Positions 1 through 8,793 of a DNA stretch of 64,000 nt are shown here, in pieces. The stretch comes from Peribacillus faecalis (GTDB taxonomy: Bacteria; Bacillota; Bacilli; Bacillales; DSM-1321): NCBI RefSeq assembly GCF_014712675.1, contig NZ_JACXSI010000034.1:1-64000 (forward strand), written 5' to 3'. Under the pieces are notes generated by a model that saw only the letters and a list, made by a program, of their open reading frames with translations, was not told the origin of the DNA and ran no database searches. The position numbers were made by a program, and so were the translations under genes. Within the stretch, counting starts at the first letter, position 1, and each line of letters begins with the position of its first letter.

Positions 1-75
1 ATTTTGGTTGGCGAACCAAAAATATTTTAGCATCTTCGGAAGAGTTTTTTTAATACAACGCTGTAAGCTTTTTGG

Positions 76-108
76 AACCCTAGGCCTAGCCTAGGGTTTT
101 CGTTTTTA
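76..108 (+). terminator. Rho-independent terminator of an off-window plus-strand gene
   Basis: A perfect 10-bp stem (76-85 with 89-98, 3-nt loop) is followed by TTCGTTTTTATA on the plus strand. It faces the glnA terminator, so it probably ends a convergent gene lying to the left of the window. A second small inverted repeat (TTTTGGTT/AACCAAAA, 2-21) precedes it; I assign that no role. Confidence 0.6.
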
Positions 109-109
109 T

Positions 110-148
110 AATAAAGAACCCTTAACACCAGTAGTGTCAAGGGTTCTT
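110..148 (-). terminator. Terminator of the glnRA operon
   Basis: On the minus strand a long stem (GAACCCTTGACAC pairing with GTGTTAAGGGTTC, about 13 bp with one G-T pair) is followed by a T-rich stretch. It lies 17 bp after the glnA stop. Confidence 0.9.
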
Positions 149-164
149 CAAATCTATCAATCTA

Positions 165-1499
165 TTAATACATAGTCATGTATTGGTCGCGTTCCCATGG
201 GTGAACTTGCGTACGGAACATATCCCACTCGATTTCTTTTGCTTCTACAAAATGTTCGAATAAATGAGCTCCTAAAGCGGCTTTGATCACTTCATCAGTC
301 TTTAAGTTATCTAATGCAGCATATAAAGTAGCAGGAAGATCGACGATACCTACTTCTGTGCGCTCTTCTTTAGACATTACATAAATATTGCGGTCTACTG
401 GAGCCGGAGGAGTCAATTTGTTTTTGATTCCATCTAAGCCAGCTTGAAGCAATACAGCCAATGCCATATAAGGGTTTGCAGCAGGGTCAACACTACGTAC
501 TTCTACACGAGTGCTTAGGCCGCGTGAAGCAGGAATACGGATTAACGGGCTACGGTTTTGAGCTGACCAAGCAACATAACATGGTGCTTCATAACCTGGT
601 ACTAGACGCTTATAAGAGTTTACAGTCGGGTTAGTTACCGCTGTAAAGTTCGGAGCGTGCTTGATGATACCAGCGATGAATTGTTTTGCTGTTTCGCTTA
701 GTTCTAAGTGCCCTTCAGTATCATAGAATGCATTTTCTTTACCTTTGAATAACGAAAGGTTACAGTGCATACCAGATCCGTTTACACCGAATAATGGTTT
801 TGGCATGAATGTCGCGTGAAGACCGTGTTTGCGAGCGATTGTTTTAACAACCAACTTGAATGTTTGGATGTTGTCACATGCTGTAACAGCATCAGCGTAT
901 TTGAAGTCGATTTCGTGCTGACCAGGAGCTACCTCATGGTGAGACGCTTCGATTTCAAATCCCATTTCTTCAAGTTCTAATACGATATCACGACGGCAGT
1001 TTTCACCTAAATCTGTTGGAGCAAGGTCGAAATATCCGCCATTATCGTTTAATTCAAGAGTAGGCTCGCCTTTTTCATCTAATTTGAATAAGAAGAATTC
1101 TGGCTCAGGTCCAAGGTTGAAATCCGTGAAACCAAGCTCTCTCATTTCAGCAAGTACTCGTTTCAAGTTAGCACGAGGATCTCCTTCAAATGGAGTGCCA
1201 TCTGGTTGATAAATATCGCAAATCAGACGTGCTACTTTACCTTTTTCAGCTGTCCAAGGGAAGACAACCCAAGTATCTAAATCAGGATATAAGTACATAT
1301 CAGATTCTTCAATTCGAACGAATCCTTCAATTGAAGAACCGTCAAACATCATTTTGTTGTCTAATGCCTTTTCTAATTGGCTTACAGGAATTTCAACATT
1401 TTTGATTGTTCCTAAAATATCAGTGAATTGTAAACGAATGTACTTTACGTTTTCTTCCTTTGCCAGACGTGTAATGTCTTCACGAGTAAACTTTGCCAT
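165..1499 (-). CDS. glnA: Glutamine synthetase, type I (GSI-alpha)
   Basis: Makes glutamine from glutamate, ammonia and ATP as a cytoplasmic dodecamer. The 444-residue product has the usual GSI landmarks: the FDGSSIEGF loop near the N-terminus, PEPEFFLF with catalytic metal ligands, the [12 protein letters not shown] region and the [13 protein letters not shown] segment. It lacks the adenylylation-region insertion of the GSI-beta type, as expected for Bacillus. I set the start at 1499 (MAKFTRED), because GGGAGGA sits 9 nt upstream and lies inside the longer open frame, which runs to 1517. It is second in an operon with glnR, 39 nt after it. In Bacillus the feedback-inhibited enzyme is also a signal for GlnR and TnrA; that is family knowledge. 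Confidence 0.98.
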   Translation of the reverse strand: MAKFTREDITRLAKEENVKYIRLQFTDILGTIKNVEIPVSQLEKALDNKMMFDGSSIEGFVRIEESDMYLYPDLDTWVVFPWTAEKGKVARLICDIYQPDGTPFEGDPRANLKRVLAEMRELGFTDFNLGPEPEFFLFKLDEKGEPTLELNDNGGYFDLAPTDLGENCRRDIVLELEEMGFEIEASHHEVAPGQHEIDFKYADAVTACDNIQTFKLVVKTIARKHGLHATFMPKPLFGVNGSGMHCNLSLFKGKENAFYDTEGHLELSETAKQFIAGIIKHAPNFTAVTNPTVNSYKRLVPGYEAPCYVAWSAQNRSPLIRIPASRGLSTRVEVRSVDPAANPYMALAVLLQAGLDGIKNKLTPPAPVDRNIYVMSKEERTEVGIVDLPATLYAALDNLKTDEVIKAALGAHLFEHFVEAKEIEWDMFRTQVHPWERDQYMTMY

Positions 1500-1538
1500 A
1501 TTGAATCTTCCTCCCATTTTTTCTACTTTTTTATTTTT

Positions 1539-1943
1539 TTAATGAAAGAATCGGGACATATCTCCTTGCCGAAGCGAAGGACGATGTCTGTTATTATGAA
1601 TGAGCTCGGCGCGTAAAAGCTTCCTTAGCTCTTCATTGGACAATTCCCGTTTTTCTTTTTCTTGTTGATGAACTTCACTTGTTTTTATTTGCGCCTCTTC
1701 CTTTACCGAAAAGACTTTCTTAATCCCGGCAAGATTAATACCCTGCTCTAGCATTTCTTTAATCTCTAGCAGCCGATCAATATCGTTTAACGAAAAGATT
1801 CTCTTGTTCCCTTCCGTCCTGGCCGGCGATATTAATTCATGTTCTTCGTAATATCGAATTTGACGCGCTGACAATTCTGTGAGCTGCATGACAATACTGA
1901 TGGGAAATAGCGGCATAGAGCGTCGAATATTTTTACTATCCAC
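1539..1943 (-). CDS. glnR: MerR-family nitrogen repressor GlnR
   Basis: A 134-residue MerR-type regulator. The winged helix-turn-helix occupies about residues 15-80 ([19 protein letters not shown]) and is followed by a dimerisation helix and a charged tail. The tail ends in GDMSRFFH, matching the B. subtilis GlnR C-terminus that interacts with feedback-inhibited glutamine synthetase. It represses glnRA and other nitrogen genes when glutamine is plentiful. A perfect TGTNA-N7-TNACA operator lies at 2009-2025 just upstream of its promoter, so autoregulation is likely. It is the first gene of the glnR-glnA operon. Confidence 0.96.
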   Translation of the reverse strand: MDSKNIRRSMPLFPISIVMQLTELSARQIRYYEEHELISPARTEGNKRIFSLNDIDRLLEIKEMLEQGINLAGIKKVFSVKEEAQIKTSEVHQQEKEKRELSNEELRKLLRAELIHNNRHRPSLRQGDMSRFFH

Positions 1944-1974
1944 CTTTTTTCCTCCTCACTTAACTGTTAATTAT

Positions 1975-2003
1975 AGTTTATTAATTGTAATAATATTTGT
2001 CAA
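1975..2003 (-). promoter_or_regulatory. Candidate sigma-A promoter of glnRA
   Basis: The minus strand reads TTGACA (2003-1998), a 17-nt spacer, then TAAACT (1980-1975). The -35 is perfect and the -10 matches 4 of 6. It lies about 30 bp before the glnR start and just downstream of the GlnR box. Confidence 0.55.
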
Positions 2004-2008
2004 TACAA

Positions 2009-2025
2009 TGTTAGGTTTTCTTACA
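2009..2025. promoter_or_regulatory. GlnR/TnrA operator
   Basis: TGTTA-GGTTTTC-TTACA matches the known GlnR/TnrA consensus TGTNA-N7-TNACA at every fixed position. It sits 5 bp upstream of the putative -35 of glnRA. Confidence 0.85.
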
Positions 2026-2165
2026 TAAAAATTTTTAAATAGTTTATAAATTGTCAATTTTTCCGAACTCCGTAGAATTATACACCCTTCCCTCAATTAT
2101 TGTCATATTTTTTGTAAAAAAATACTGTACTGTGAAAATTCAATCAAATAAACTCTCTTTTTGCC

Positions 2166-2196
2166 TATAAAAAGAGTCTGCCCCACCAGGACAGAC
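2166..2196 (-). terminator. Terminator of ynbB
   Basis: GTCTGTCC pairs with GGGCAGAC (one G-T pair) around a short loop and is followed by TCTTTTTATA on the minus strand, 10 bp beyond the ynbB stop. Confidence 0.85.
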
Positions 2197-2206
2197 CCAA
2201 CTATGA

Positions 2207-3475
2207 TTATAACGTAATTAATTTTTTCTCACAAAGAGAGTTCACTGCAATCAAAACTGCTGATTTAACATGGGAATAAGTTAAACCGCCTTGCACATAG
2301 GCAATGTATGGTGGGCGAATCGGACCATCAGCTGTCAGTTCAATGCTCGCTCCTTGAATAAATGTGCCCGCTGCCATTATGACATCATCCTCATAACCTG
2401 GCATGTAGTTCGGGTATGGTGTTACATGCGAGTTGATGGGTGATGCGTATTGAATCGCCTGACAGAAAGCAACCATCAACTCGCTATTATCAAATTGGAC
2501 AGCCTGAATTAAATCAGTACGCTTCTCATTCCATTTCGGGAATGTATTCATGCCGATTGCTTCTAAAAAGGCACTAGTAAATTGAGCGCCCTTCAATGCT
2601 TGTCCGACAATGTGCGGTGCCATAAAGAACCCTTGATACATTTCTTGAAGCGAATATAAAGACGCTCCTGCTTCAGCTCCGATTCCAGGAGAAGTTAGGC
2701 GATAAGAACATGCTTCAACATATTCCTTCTTACCGACAATATATCCACCTGTCTTTGCTAGTCCGCCGCCCGGATTTTTGATCAATGAGCCAGCCATTAA
2801 ATCGGCACCGACGTGGCAAGGTTCTTGTCTTTCTACGAATTCACCGTAACAGTTGTCTACAAATACGACGACATCATTTTTAATTCCTTTGACAAATTCA
2901 ATCATCTCTTTAATTTCAGCGACAGTGAAGGATGGTCTTGCCGCATAGCCTTTTGAACGCTGAATACCGATCATTTTCGTTTCCGGCTTGATACTGTTCT
3001 TTACAGCTTCATAGTCGATTCTTCCTTCTACTGTTAAATCGACATGATTGTAGCTTATATTAAATTCCTTTAAAGAGCCGTTGCCGTTGCCACGAATACC
3101 GACAATCTCCTCTAGTGTATCATATGGCTTGCCAGTAATATAAAGCAATTCATCACCAGGACGCAAAATCCCAAATAAGGCGATTGAGATTGCATGTGTT
3201 CCTGATATGATTTGAGGACGAACGAGGCATGCTTCTCCGCCCAGCACTTCGGCATACACTTTTTCAAGCGTATCGCGACCGCTGTCATCATAGCCGTAGC
3301 CTGTTGTCGGATTGAAATGATAATCGCTTACTGTATTATTTTGAAAAGCTTTCAAAACACGAAATTGATTGTAATCAATGTTTTCTTCCACTGCTTTATG
3401 TACAGGAATCAACTTTTCTTCGATTTTTGTTACTAAAGTTTTTAATTGTTCACCGTATGTCAAATCTTGATACAT
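2207..3475 (-). CDS. ynbB: PLP-dependent YnbB (methionine gamma-lyase / 'aluminium resistance' family)
   Basis: A 422-residue fold-type I PLP enzyme of the family often annotated as aluminium-resistance or methionine gamma-lyase-like. Features: a TGYGYDD segment near residue 60, the SGTHAIS phosphate-binding region, and an Asp-containing VFVDNCYGEF strand followed by GSLIKNPGGGLA, whose Lys is the probable PLP Schiff-base residue. The true substrate is not established for this family, so I leave it open. In B. subtilis ynbB follows ynbA (hflX) and precedes glnRA; here hflX is missing and ynbB follows spoVK directly. An own terminator lies just downstream. Confidence 0.9.
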   Translation of the reverse strand: MYQDLTYGEQLKTLVTKIEEKLIPVHKAVEENIDYNQFRVLKAFQNNTVSDYHFNPTTGYGYDDSGRDTLEKVYAEVLGGEACLVRPQIISGTHAISIALFGILRPGDELLYITGKPYDTLEEIVGIRGNGNGSLKEFNISYNHVDLTVEGRIDYEAVKNSIKPETKMIGIQRSKGYAARPSFTVAEIKEMIEFVKGIKNDVVVFVDNCYGEFVERQEPCHVGADLMAGSLIKNPGGGLAKTGGYIVGKKEYVEACSYRLTSPGIGAEAGASLYSLQEMYQGFFMAPHIVGQALKGAQFTSAFLEAIGMNTFPKWNEKRTDLIQAVQFDNSELMVAFCQAIQYASPINSHVTPYPNYMPGYEDDVIMAAGTFIQGASIELTADGPIRPPYIAYVQGGLTYSHVKSAVLIAVNSLCEKKLITL

Positions 3476-3553
3476 GATGTTTCTCCTCTAAACTATAAAT
3501 TCATTGTTCTTGCTTTTCGCAAGCGTTCACTTATCTCTTTAGAAACTTAACGC

Positions 3554-3589
3554 AAAAATGAGGAAAATGCAATGCATTTCCCTCATTCT
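3554..3589 (-). terminator. Terminator overlapping the spoVK stop codon
   Basis: On the minus strand AATGAGG-G-AAATGCA pairs with TGCATTT-T-CCTCATT and is followed by TTTGCG. The 5' arm includes the spoVK stop codon (TGA, 3585-3583). Confidence 0.8.
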
Positions 3590-4551
3590 CCAAATTGTAA
3601 ATCTTGACTGCGCAGCGTTTGCAGTTCGCGCTTATCATATGCATCATTAATCAGTAATCTCATTGCCTGAGCGCGGATTGCTTTTTCAATAACATTCCTT
3701 ATATAACGCCCATTGGAAAAACTGATCGGACTCCAGTTGCTTTTTATATATTGCAAATGCTCTTCAAGCTTCCTTTCAGCATCGTTGCTCAGCACATATT
3801 CTTTATCTTTCAGCATAATATCAGCTATTTCCATCAGCTGCGGAACAGAGTAATCGGGAAAATCAATGACAATCGGAAATCGGGAATGTAAGCCCGGGTT
3901 CAACAGCAGAAAATCATCCATTTCTTTTGAATAGCCGGCTAAAATTAATATAAAATCATGCTGCTTGTCTTCCATATGCTTCACTAGTGTATCTATCGCT
4001 TCTTTGCCGAAGTCTTTCTCTCCTCCCCGACCAAGTGAATAAGCCTCATCAATAAATAAGATGCCCCCTAATGCTTTTTTGACTAAATCACGTGTTTTCT
4101 GAGCAGTATGTCCGATATATTCCCCGACAAGATCAGCACGCTCACCTTCAATTAAATGGCCTTTCGACAATACTTCCATTTTTACAAATAGTTTACCAAT
4201 CAGTCGGGCAACCGTCGTCTTCCCTGTGCCCGGGTTTCCTTTGAACATCATATGCAACGATTGTTTGCCTGCTTTCAAGCCCTTCTCCTGCCGCTTTTTA
4301 TTGACATAAATCCATGCATATATTTGTTTAATGATTTTTTTCATTTCATCCATTCCAACTAATGAGGACAATTCCGCCTCAATTTCTTTTAAAGCTTGAT
4401 GCTCGGGCGGAATTTCCTTTTCGTATGTTTCCATAATCGGCAACTCTTTTGTGGCAAAATTTCTTTTTTCTTTATTAATCACGATATTTATTTGCCCTTT
4501 ATTTCTTCTGTTCGGCGTATCAGACAAAAAATCCACCCCGCTTGCTATCAA
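3583..4551 (-). CDS. spoVK: Stage V sporulation protein K, AAA ATPase
   Basis: A 322-residue AAA+ ATPase, the same length as B. subtilis SpoVK. It has an N-terminal segment with the family's GQINI motif (residues 19-23), Walker A GNPGTGKT at 105-112, Walker B ILFIDEAYSL starting near 164, and a sensor region with arginine finger (NPGLHSRFP). It is needed for spore maturation in the mother cell; the molecular target is unknown. The start is TTG at 4551: CAGGAGG lies 8 nt upstream, and the N-terminal GQINI match shows that no shorter start is right. The terminator overlaps its stop codon. Confidence 0.94.
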   Translation of the reverse strand: MIASGVDFLSDTPNRRNKGQINIVINKEKRNFATKELPIMETYEKEIPPEHQALKEIEAELSSLVGMDEMKKIIKQIYAWIYVNKKRQEKGLKAGKQSLHMMFKGNPGTGKTTVARLIGKLFVKMEVLSKGHLIEGERADLVGEYIGHTAQKTRDLVKKALGGILFIDEAYSLGRGGEKDFGKEAIDTLVKHMEDKQHDFILILAGYSKEMDDFLLLNPGLHSRFPIVIDFPDYSVPQLMEIADIMLKDKEYVLSNDAERKLEEHLQYIKSNWSPISFSNGRYIRNVIEKAIRAQAMRLLINDAYDKRELQTLRSQDLQFGE

Positions 4552-4618
4552 AGTGAAGCCTCCTGCATTACTTCTTATTATCTATATTCGAAGTAATCGG
4601 CAATTAGTAGTGCCATAG

Positions 4619-4645
4619 AAAAAAGCAGATGCATAAACATCTGCT
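4619..4645 (-). terminator. Terminator of miaA-hfq
   Basis: AGCAGATG pairs with CATCTGCT around a 6-nt loop and is followed by TTTTTC on the minus strand, 24 bp after the hfq stop. Confidence 0.88.
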
Positions 4646-4668
4646 TTCTTCTAATTATATAGAATGTA

Positions 4669-4902
4669 CTATTCTTTTCCTTCAAAATTGATTTGAACAT
4701 TTTTCTGCGGAGCAAAGGTTGAAATAGCATGTTTAAATACAAGCTGCTGCTTCCCTTCACTTTCAAACAGAACGGTAAAATTGTCGAACCCTTTGATTTG
4801 ACCTCTAATTTGGAAGCCATTCAAAAGAAAGACTGTTACATAAATGCCTTCCTTGCGTAATTGATTTAAAAACTGATCTTGAATATTGACTGATGTTTTC
4901 AT
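4669..4902 (-). CDS. hfq: RNA chaperone Hfq
   Basis: A 77-residue Sm-like protein that forms a hexameric ring and binds small RNAs and A-rich mRNA. Sm1 ([21 protein letters not shown]) and Sm2 (KHAISTF, the YKHAISTI-type motif) are intact. Its C-terminal tail is short, as in other Firmicutes. A strong GAGGAGGAT ribosome site precedes the ATG. It starts 15 nt after the miaA stop, so the two genes form an operon, the conserved arrangement in bacilli. Confidence 0.97.
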   Translation of the reverse strand: MKTSVNIQDQFLNQLRKEGIYVTVFLLNGFQIRGQIKGFDNFTVLFESEGKQQLVFKHAISTFAPQKNVQINFEGKE

Positions 4903-4917
4903 TTCAACTGATCCTCC

Positions 4918-5892
4918 TCACAAATCTGTATAGTAAAATATTCGCTTTACATCTAACTTTTCCTCTATGTATGAACATATTTCCAAAAAGTTTTTTTCTT
5001 CATTGCCCGGATTCATTTCAAACCATTGCAAATTCATTTTGTTGCGGAACCAGGTTAATTGCCTTTTTGCATAGCGTCTCGAGTTTTGCTTTAGATTTTC
5101 GATCGCTTGTTCATAAGTGACTTTTCCGTCGAAATACTCATAAAGCTCCTTATATCCTATGGCCTGTATCGACTGGCAATCTCGAATACCTTGATCATAT
5201 AACGCCTGCACTTCTTCGAGCAGTCCTTCTTCAGCCATTATGTCCACTCTTCTGTTAATGCGCTCGTATAATCGTTCCCTTTCCATCGTCAGTCCGATTA
5301 AAGCAGCATCATACACATAGTCATCATTTTGCTTTTCCAGTTGCTCGCTCATTTTTTTGCCTGTGCAATGGTAAATTTCCAACGCTCTGATCACTCTTCT
5401 TACATTGTTCGGATGTATGCGTTCAGCGCTTGCTTCATCAATATCAGCCAATAAATTATGTACATATTGAACGCCATTTTCCCTTGCCGATTGTTCAAGC
5501 TCCAAACGATATTCCTCATCTTTAACACTTTCAGCATAGGAATATTGCTGCAATACTGCCTCAATGTAAAGGCCTGTGCCTCCGGCGATAATCGGTAGCT
5601 TCCCTCTGGACGTAATATCGTCAATGCATTTTGTCACAAGCTCCTGAAATTGCGCTACATTAAAACTATCCGTCGGTTCGATAATATCAATTAAATGATG
5701 TGGCACACCTTGCATTTCTTCTTTTTTGATTTTGGCTGTCCCGATATCCATCCCTTTATAGATTTGCATCGAATCCCCGCTGATGATTTCTCCGTTAAAC
5801 GCTTTTGCTAGATCAATGCTGAGCTTTGTTTTCCCTACTGCGGTAGGCCCCATAATAACAACTACTTTTTGTTTGTCACTCACTTTTTTCAA
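4918..5892 (-). CDS. miaA: tRNA dimethylallyltransferase MiaA
   Basis: Transfers a dimethylallyl group to N6 of A37 in tRNAs reading UNN codons; MiaB, also in this window, then methylthiolates the same base. The 324-residue protein has the P-loop GPTAVGKT (15-22), the SGDSMQIYKGMDIGTAK motif and the IAGGTGLYIEA segment. The start is uncertain. The assigned start is TTG at 5892, but AAAGGG lies only 3 nt before it; GTG at 5883 (MSDKQKVV) is an alternative with the same site 12 nt away. It is the first gene of miaA-hfq. Confidence 0.95.
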   Translation of the reverse strand: MKKVSDKQKVVVIMGPTAVGKTKLSIDLAKAFNGEIISGDSMQIYKGMDIGTAKIKKEEMQGVPHHLIDIIEPTDSFNVAQFQELVTKCIDDITSRGKLPIIAGGTGLYIEAVLQQYSYAESVKDEEYRLELEQSARENGVQYVHNLLADIDEASAERIHPNNVRRVIRALEIYHCTGKKMSEQLEKQNDDYVYDAALIGLTMERERLYERINRRVDIMAEEGLLEEVQALYDQGIRDCQSIQAIGYKELYEYFDGKVTYEQAIENLKQNSRRYAKRQLTWFRNKMNLQWFEMNPGNEEKNFLEICSYIEEKLDVKRIFYYTDL

Positions 5893-6092
5893 CTACCCTT
5901 TTGTCATTGTCCACCATACGGTGACATCTTCTATCTTATTTCTTTTATAGTATCATATCAAACCATCGTTAAGGGAGGGCCAACTGGTCATAAATAAAAT
6001 TGCTACATAATATTCACATTTCTACAGCAAATTTTTTCTAAGACAACAATTAAAGTTATTCCCATTTATGCATTGCTTAAACGAAAAAAAAT

Positions 6093-6122
6093 TTTATATT
6101 TTCGCTTAACCGTAGCATACTA
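6093..6122 (+). promoter_or_regulatory. Candidate sigma-G (forespore) promoter of the ger operon
   Basis: CATACTA (6116-6122) equals the sigma-G -10 consensus. With a 17-nt spacer the -35 is TTTATA, matching 4 of 6 positions of TGAATA. It lies about 30 bp upstream of the first gene of a germinant-receptor operon, a class known to be transcribed by sigma-G. Assignment is by motif only. Confidence 0.6.
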
Positions 6123-6155
6123 ACAATCATTAACGACGAAAAGGGGATGATTGAT

Positions 6156-7694
6156 TTGCTGCGCTCACTATTCCGCAACAAAAAAAAGCCGCCTGCATCT
6201 GTCCAAAACAAAGCAACACCGCAAATTGACCGACTCCAACTGACTTTCACAAAAAATCTGAACGATAATCTTGAAAAAATCAAGCAGACTTTACAAGACA
6301 GTTCGGATATTACCGTTAAAAAAATTGTTCTGAACAATCTTGATGCAGCAATTATCTTTATTGATACGCTTTCAGACAAAATGGATATTGAAAAAGTAAT
6401 AGACAATCTTACGGCCAGCAATTATCCGTTTGAAGAGACATTATCCTTTACGCTGAAAACATATGAGAATAAAGACTCCCTTTCGAAAGATTGTATTAAT
6501 GATATGCTGGCAGGATATGTGCTGCTCTTCTTCGACGGACAGAAAGCACCTTACAGTTTTATGGCGCGCAAGCATGACGGGCGCTCTGTCTCACAACCGA
6601 TTAACGAACAAATTATTCAAGGCTCTCACGAAGGCTTTACAGAATCGTTAGAAACCAATCTTTTTTTGACGCGAAAAAATCTGATTTCGCCAAATATGAC
6701 CGTCAAAACTTTTCAAATCGGAAAAGAAGCGCAAAAAACGGTGGCATTACTCTATTTAAACAATTTAGCCGACCCTGATTTGATTCGAAAAATAGAGAAA
6801 AGGATTAATAGCATTGATACCGACAGTTTATTCAGTTTCGCCTATTTAGTGGACTATATCGAGGATTATACGTTCACACCCTTTCCCCAATGCCTGGCAA
6901 CAGAGCGGGTTGATCGTGTATGCGGCAATTTGACGGAAGGACGTGTCGCACTTTTTATTGAAGGGTCCGCATCAGCATTAATCTTGCCGGTTACGTTCTT
7001 CGCGTTTTATCAATCGCCCGACGATTACAATACACGATTCACAATCGGTTCTTTTTACCGTCTAATTCGCTATCTTGCTTTTTTAATAGCGATTTTGCTG
7101 CCTTCACTTTATATTGCCATTATCGGATTTCATAACGAAGTATTGCCTTCTTATTTAGTTTTCATGGCGAAAAAATCAGTCGAAACAATACCTTACCGGC
7201 CGCTTATTGAAGCCGGGATTGTGGAAATATTCATTGAACTGATTAGAGAAGCAAGTTTGCGTTTGCCGACAAAAATCGGTCCAACAATCGGCATAGTAGG
7301 CGGACTTGTCATTGGAGATGCAATTGTCCAGGCCGGTCTTGTATCCAATTTGATGGTAGTTATCGTAGCGTTGACATCCATTTCTTCATTCGTCATTCCA
7401 TCTTCGGATATGAGTCTGACTGTCCGGATATTACGTTTTCCGTTTATGATTATGGCAGCCTTTCTCGGACTTTACGGCATACTAATCGGCTTTTTAATAT
7501 TGATCGGTCATTTATGTAAACTGCAACCGTTCGGCATTCCTTATTTAGCGCCGATTTCTCCGATCAAATGGAGCGATTTAAAAGATACGATTATTCGGGC
7601 ACCTGTTATCACGATGAATCGACGGCCGGCAGAAACTAAAACAAAAAATATTATTCGTCAAGGCTTTTCAAGGTGGTGGAAGAAAAATGAGTGA
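6156..7694 (+). CDS. Spore germination receptor, A subunit (GerA/GerK family)
   Basis: A-type subunit of a nutrient germinant receptor in the spore inner membrane (GerAA/GerBA/GerKA family). It has a hydrophilic N-terminal domain of about 240 residues, the typical LFIEGSASALILP entry into the membrane domain, then several hydrophobic segments (RYLAFLIAILLPSLYIAI, IGIVGGLVIGDAIVQAG, FPFMIMAAFLGLYGILIGF) and a short basic tail. An ATG exists at 6147, but AAGGGGATGA, which resembles a full Shine-Dalgarno sequence, directly abuts and overlaps it. The in-frame TTG at 6156 (MLRSLFRNKKK) has the right spacing, so I choose that (512 residues). It overlaps the next gene by 8 nt. The germinant cannot be read from the sequence. 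Confidence 0.9.
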   Translation: MLRSLFRNKKKPPASVQNKATPQIDRLQLTFTKNLNDNLEKIKQTLQDSSDITVKKIVLNNLDAAIIFIDTLSDKMDIEKVIDNLTASNYPFEETLSFTLKTYENKDSLSKDCINDMLAGYVLLFFDGQKAPYSFMARKHDGRSVSQPINEQIIQGSHEGFTESLETNLFLTRKNLISPNMTVKTFQIGKEAQKTVALLYLNNLADPDLIRKIEKRINSIDTDSLFSFAYLVDYIEDYTFTPFPQCLATERVDRVCGNLTEGRVALFIEGSASALILPVTFFAFYQSPDDYNTRFTIGSFYRLIRYLAFLIAILLPSLYIAIIGFHNEVLPSYLVFMAKKSVETIPYRPLIEAGIVEIFIELIREASLRLPTKIGPTIGIVGGLVIGDAIVQAGLVSNLMVVIVALTSISSFVIPSSDMSLTVRILRFPFMIMAAFLGLYGILIGFLILIGHLCKLQPFGIPYLAPISPIKWSDLKDTIIRAPVITMNRRPAETKTKNIIRQGFSRWWKKNE

Positions 7695-8793
7695 TCTGCA
7701 AATGAATCGATTAACAAAATCTCAGTTTTTCTTTTTTACGCTGCATGCCCAATTAGGAATGGCAATCTTGTCATTGCCTCACATATTGGGATTGAGAGCC
7801 GGTCATGACGGCTGGATATCGGTCATCGTCTGCCTTCTTTTCGCACTTGGATTATCAGCACTTTATTATTTCATTGTGAAACAATATCCGGATAAAAATT
7901 TTTTTGAGATCACGGTCGATATTTTCGGCAAAACAGCAGGCAAAGTGATTAACTTAATTTTAATTACCTACTACTTTCTGTATGCCGTTTTAATGGCGCA
8001 AAAATGCATCGATGTGCTAAATCTATGGTTATACTATCGAACACCACCATGGGTGCTGATCAGCTTATTTATTTTTGTGTGCTATTACATTGTAAATGCT
8101 GACTTGCAAATTATTGGGCGGTTTCTCATACTGTCATCTTTCTTTATTTTTTTAATTTTGTTTTTTGTAACATGGACAATCCAAGATTTGAACCCGTTAT
8201 ATTTATTGCCGATCGGTGAAGCAGGCATCACGAATATATTGAAAGGATCGTTCCATGGCATTACTGCTTTTGCCGGGTTTGAGACGTTTCTTTTCATTCA
8301 TGCTTTTACTGCCGGAACAGTGAAAACTAAGGTTAAATGGGAAAGAATCAGCATACTGACTGCCGGTTCGTTTTACTTAATCACCACTCTCATTTGCTTT
8401 ATGTATTTTCCGAATGCCGCTAAAAACATCGAACACCCTGTCGTTTATTTGCTTGTGCCAACGAAGTTCACCATACTTGAGAGAATTGAAGTATTTTTCC
8501 TCGCAGGTTGGGTTGTCGTTATGATTACTTCTTGTATGTGCTTTCTATACGTTTGTTGTCTAGGCATCGGCAGACTCCGTAAAAGAGCTGATCATAAAAA
8601 AGAAGTAGGCATTGTCGCTTTAATAATGTTTATACTTACTATTTTAGCGGATAAAGTGGATAGCCTATCGTTTTGGATAACAGTTGAATCCGTTCAGCTA
8701 TATTTTACGTATGTCACGATTTTATTCATTCCACTTCTCGTTGCCGTAATAATGATTTTCAAGGGCAGGAAGGTGAATAAGCATGAAACATAA
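7687..8793 (+). CDS. Spore germination receptor, B subunit (spore permease family)
   Basis: A 368-residue integral membrane protein of the GerAB/GerKB spore-permease family, distantly related to APC amino-acid transporters. About ten hydrophobic helices span the whole length, beginning with FFTLHAQLGMAILSLPHILGLRAG, the family's conserved first helix. This subunit contributes to germinant binding in characterised receptors. Its ATG is preceded by AGGTGG and overlaps the end of the A-subunit gene; its own end overlaps the C-subunit gene by 11 nt, which suggests translational coupling. Confidence 0.9.
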   Translation: MSDLQMNRLTKSQFFFFTLHAQLGMAILSLPHILGLRAGHDGWISVIVCLLFALGLSALYYFIVKQYPDKNFFEITVDIFGKTAGKVINLILITYYFLYAVLMAQKCIDVLNLWLYYRTPPWVLISLFIFVCYYIVNADLQIIGRFLILSSFFIFLILFFVTWTIQDLNPLYLLPIGEAGITNILKGSFHGITAFAGFETFLFIHAFTAGTVKTKVKWERISILTAGSFYLITTLICFMYFPNAAKNIEHPVVYLLVPTKFTILERIEVFFLAGWVVVMITSCMCFLYVCCLGIGRLRKRADHKKEVGIVALIMFILTILADKVDSLSFWITVESVQLYFTYVTILFIPLLVAVIMIFKGRKVNKHET

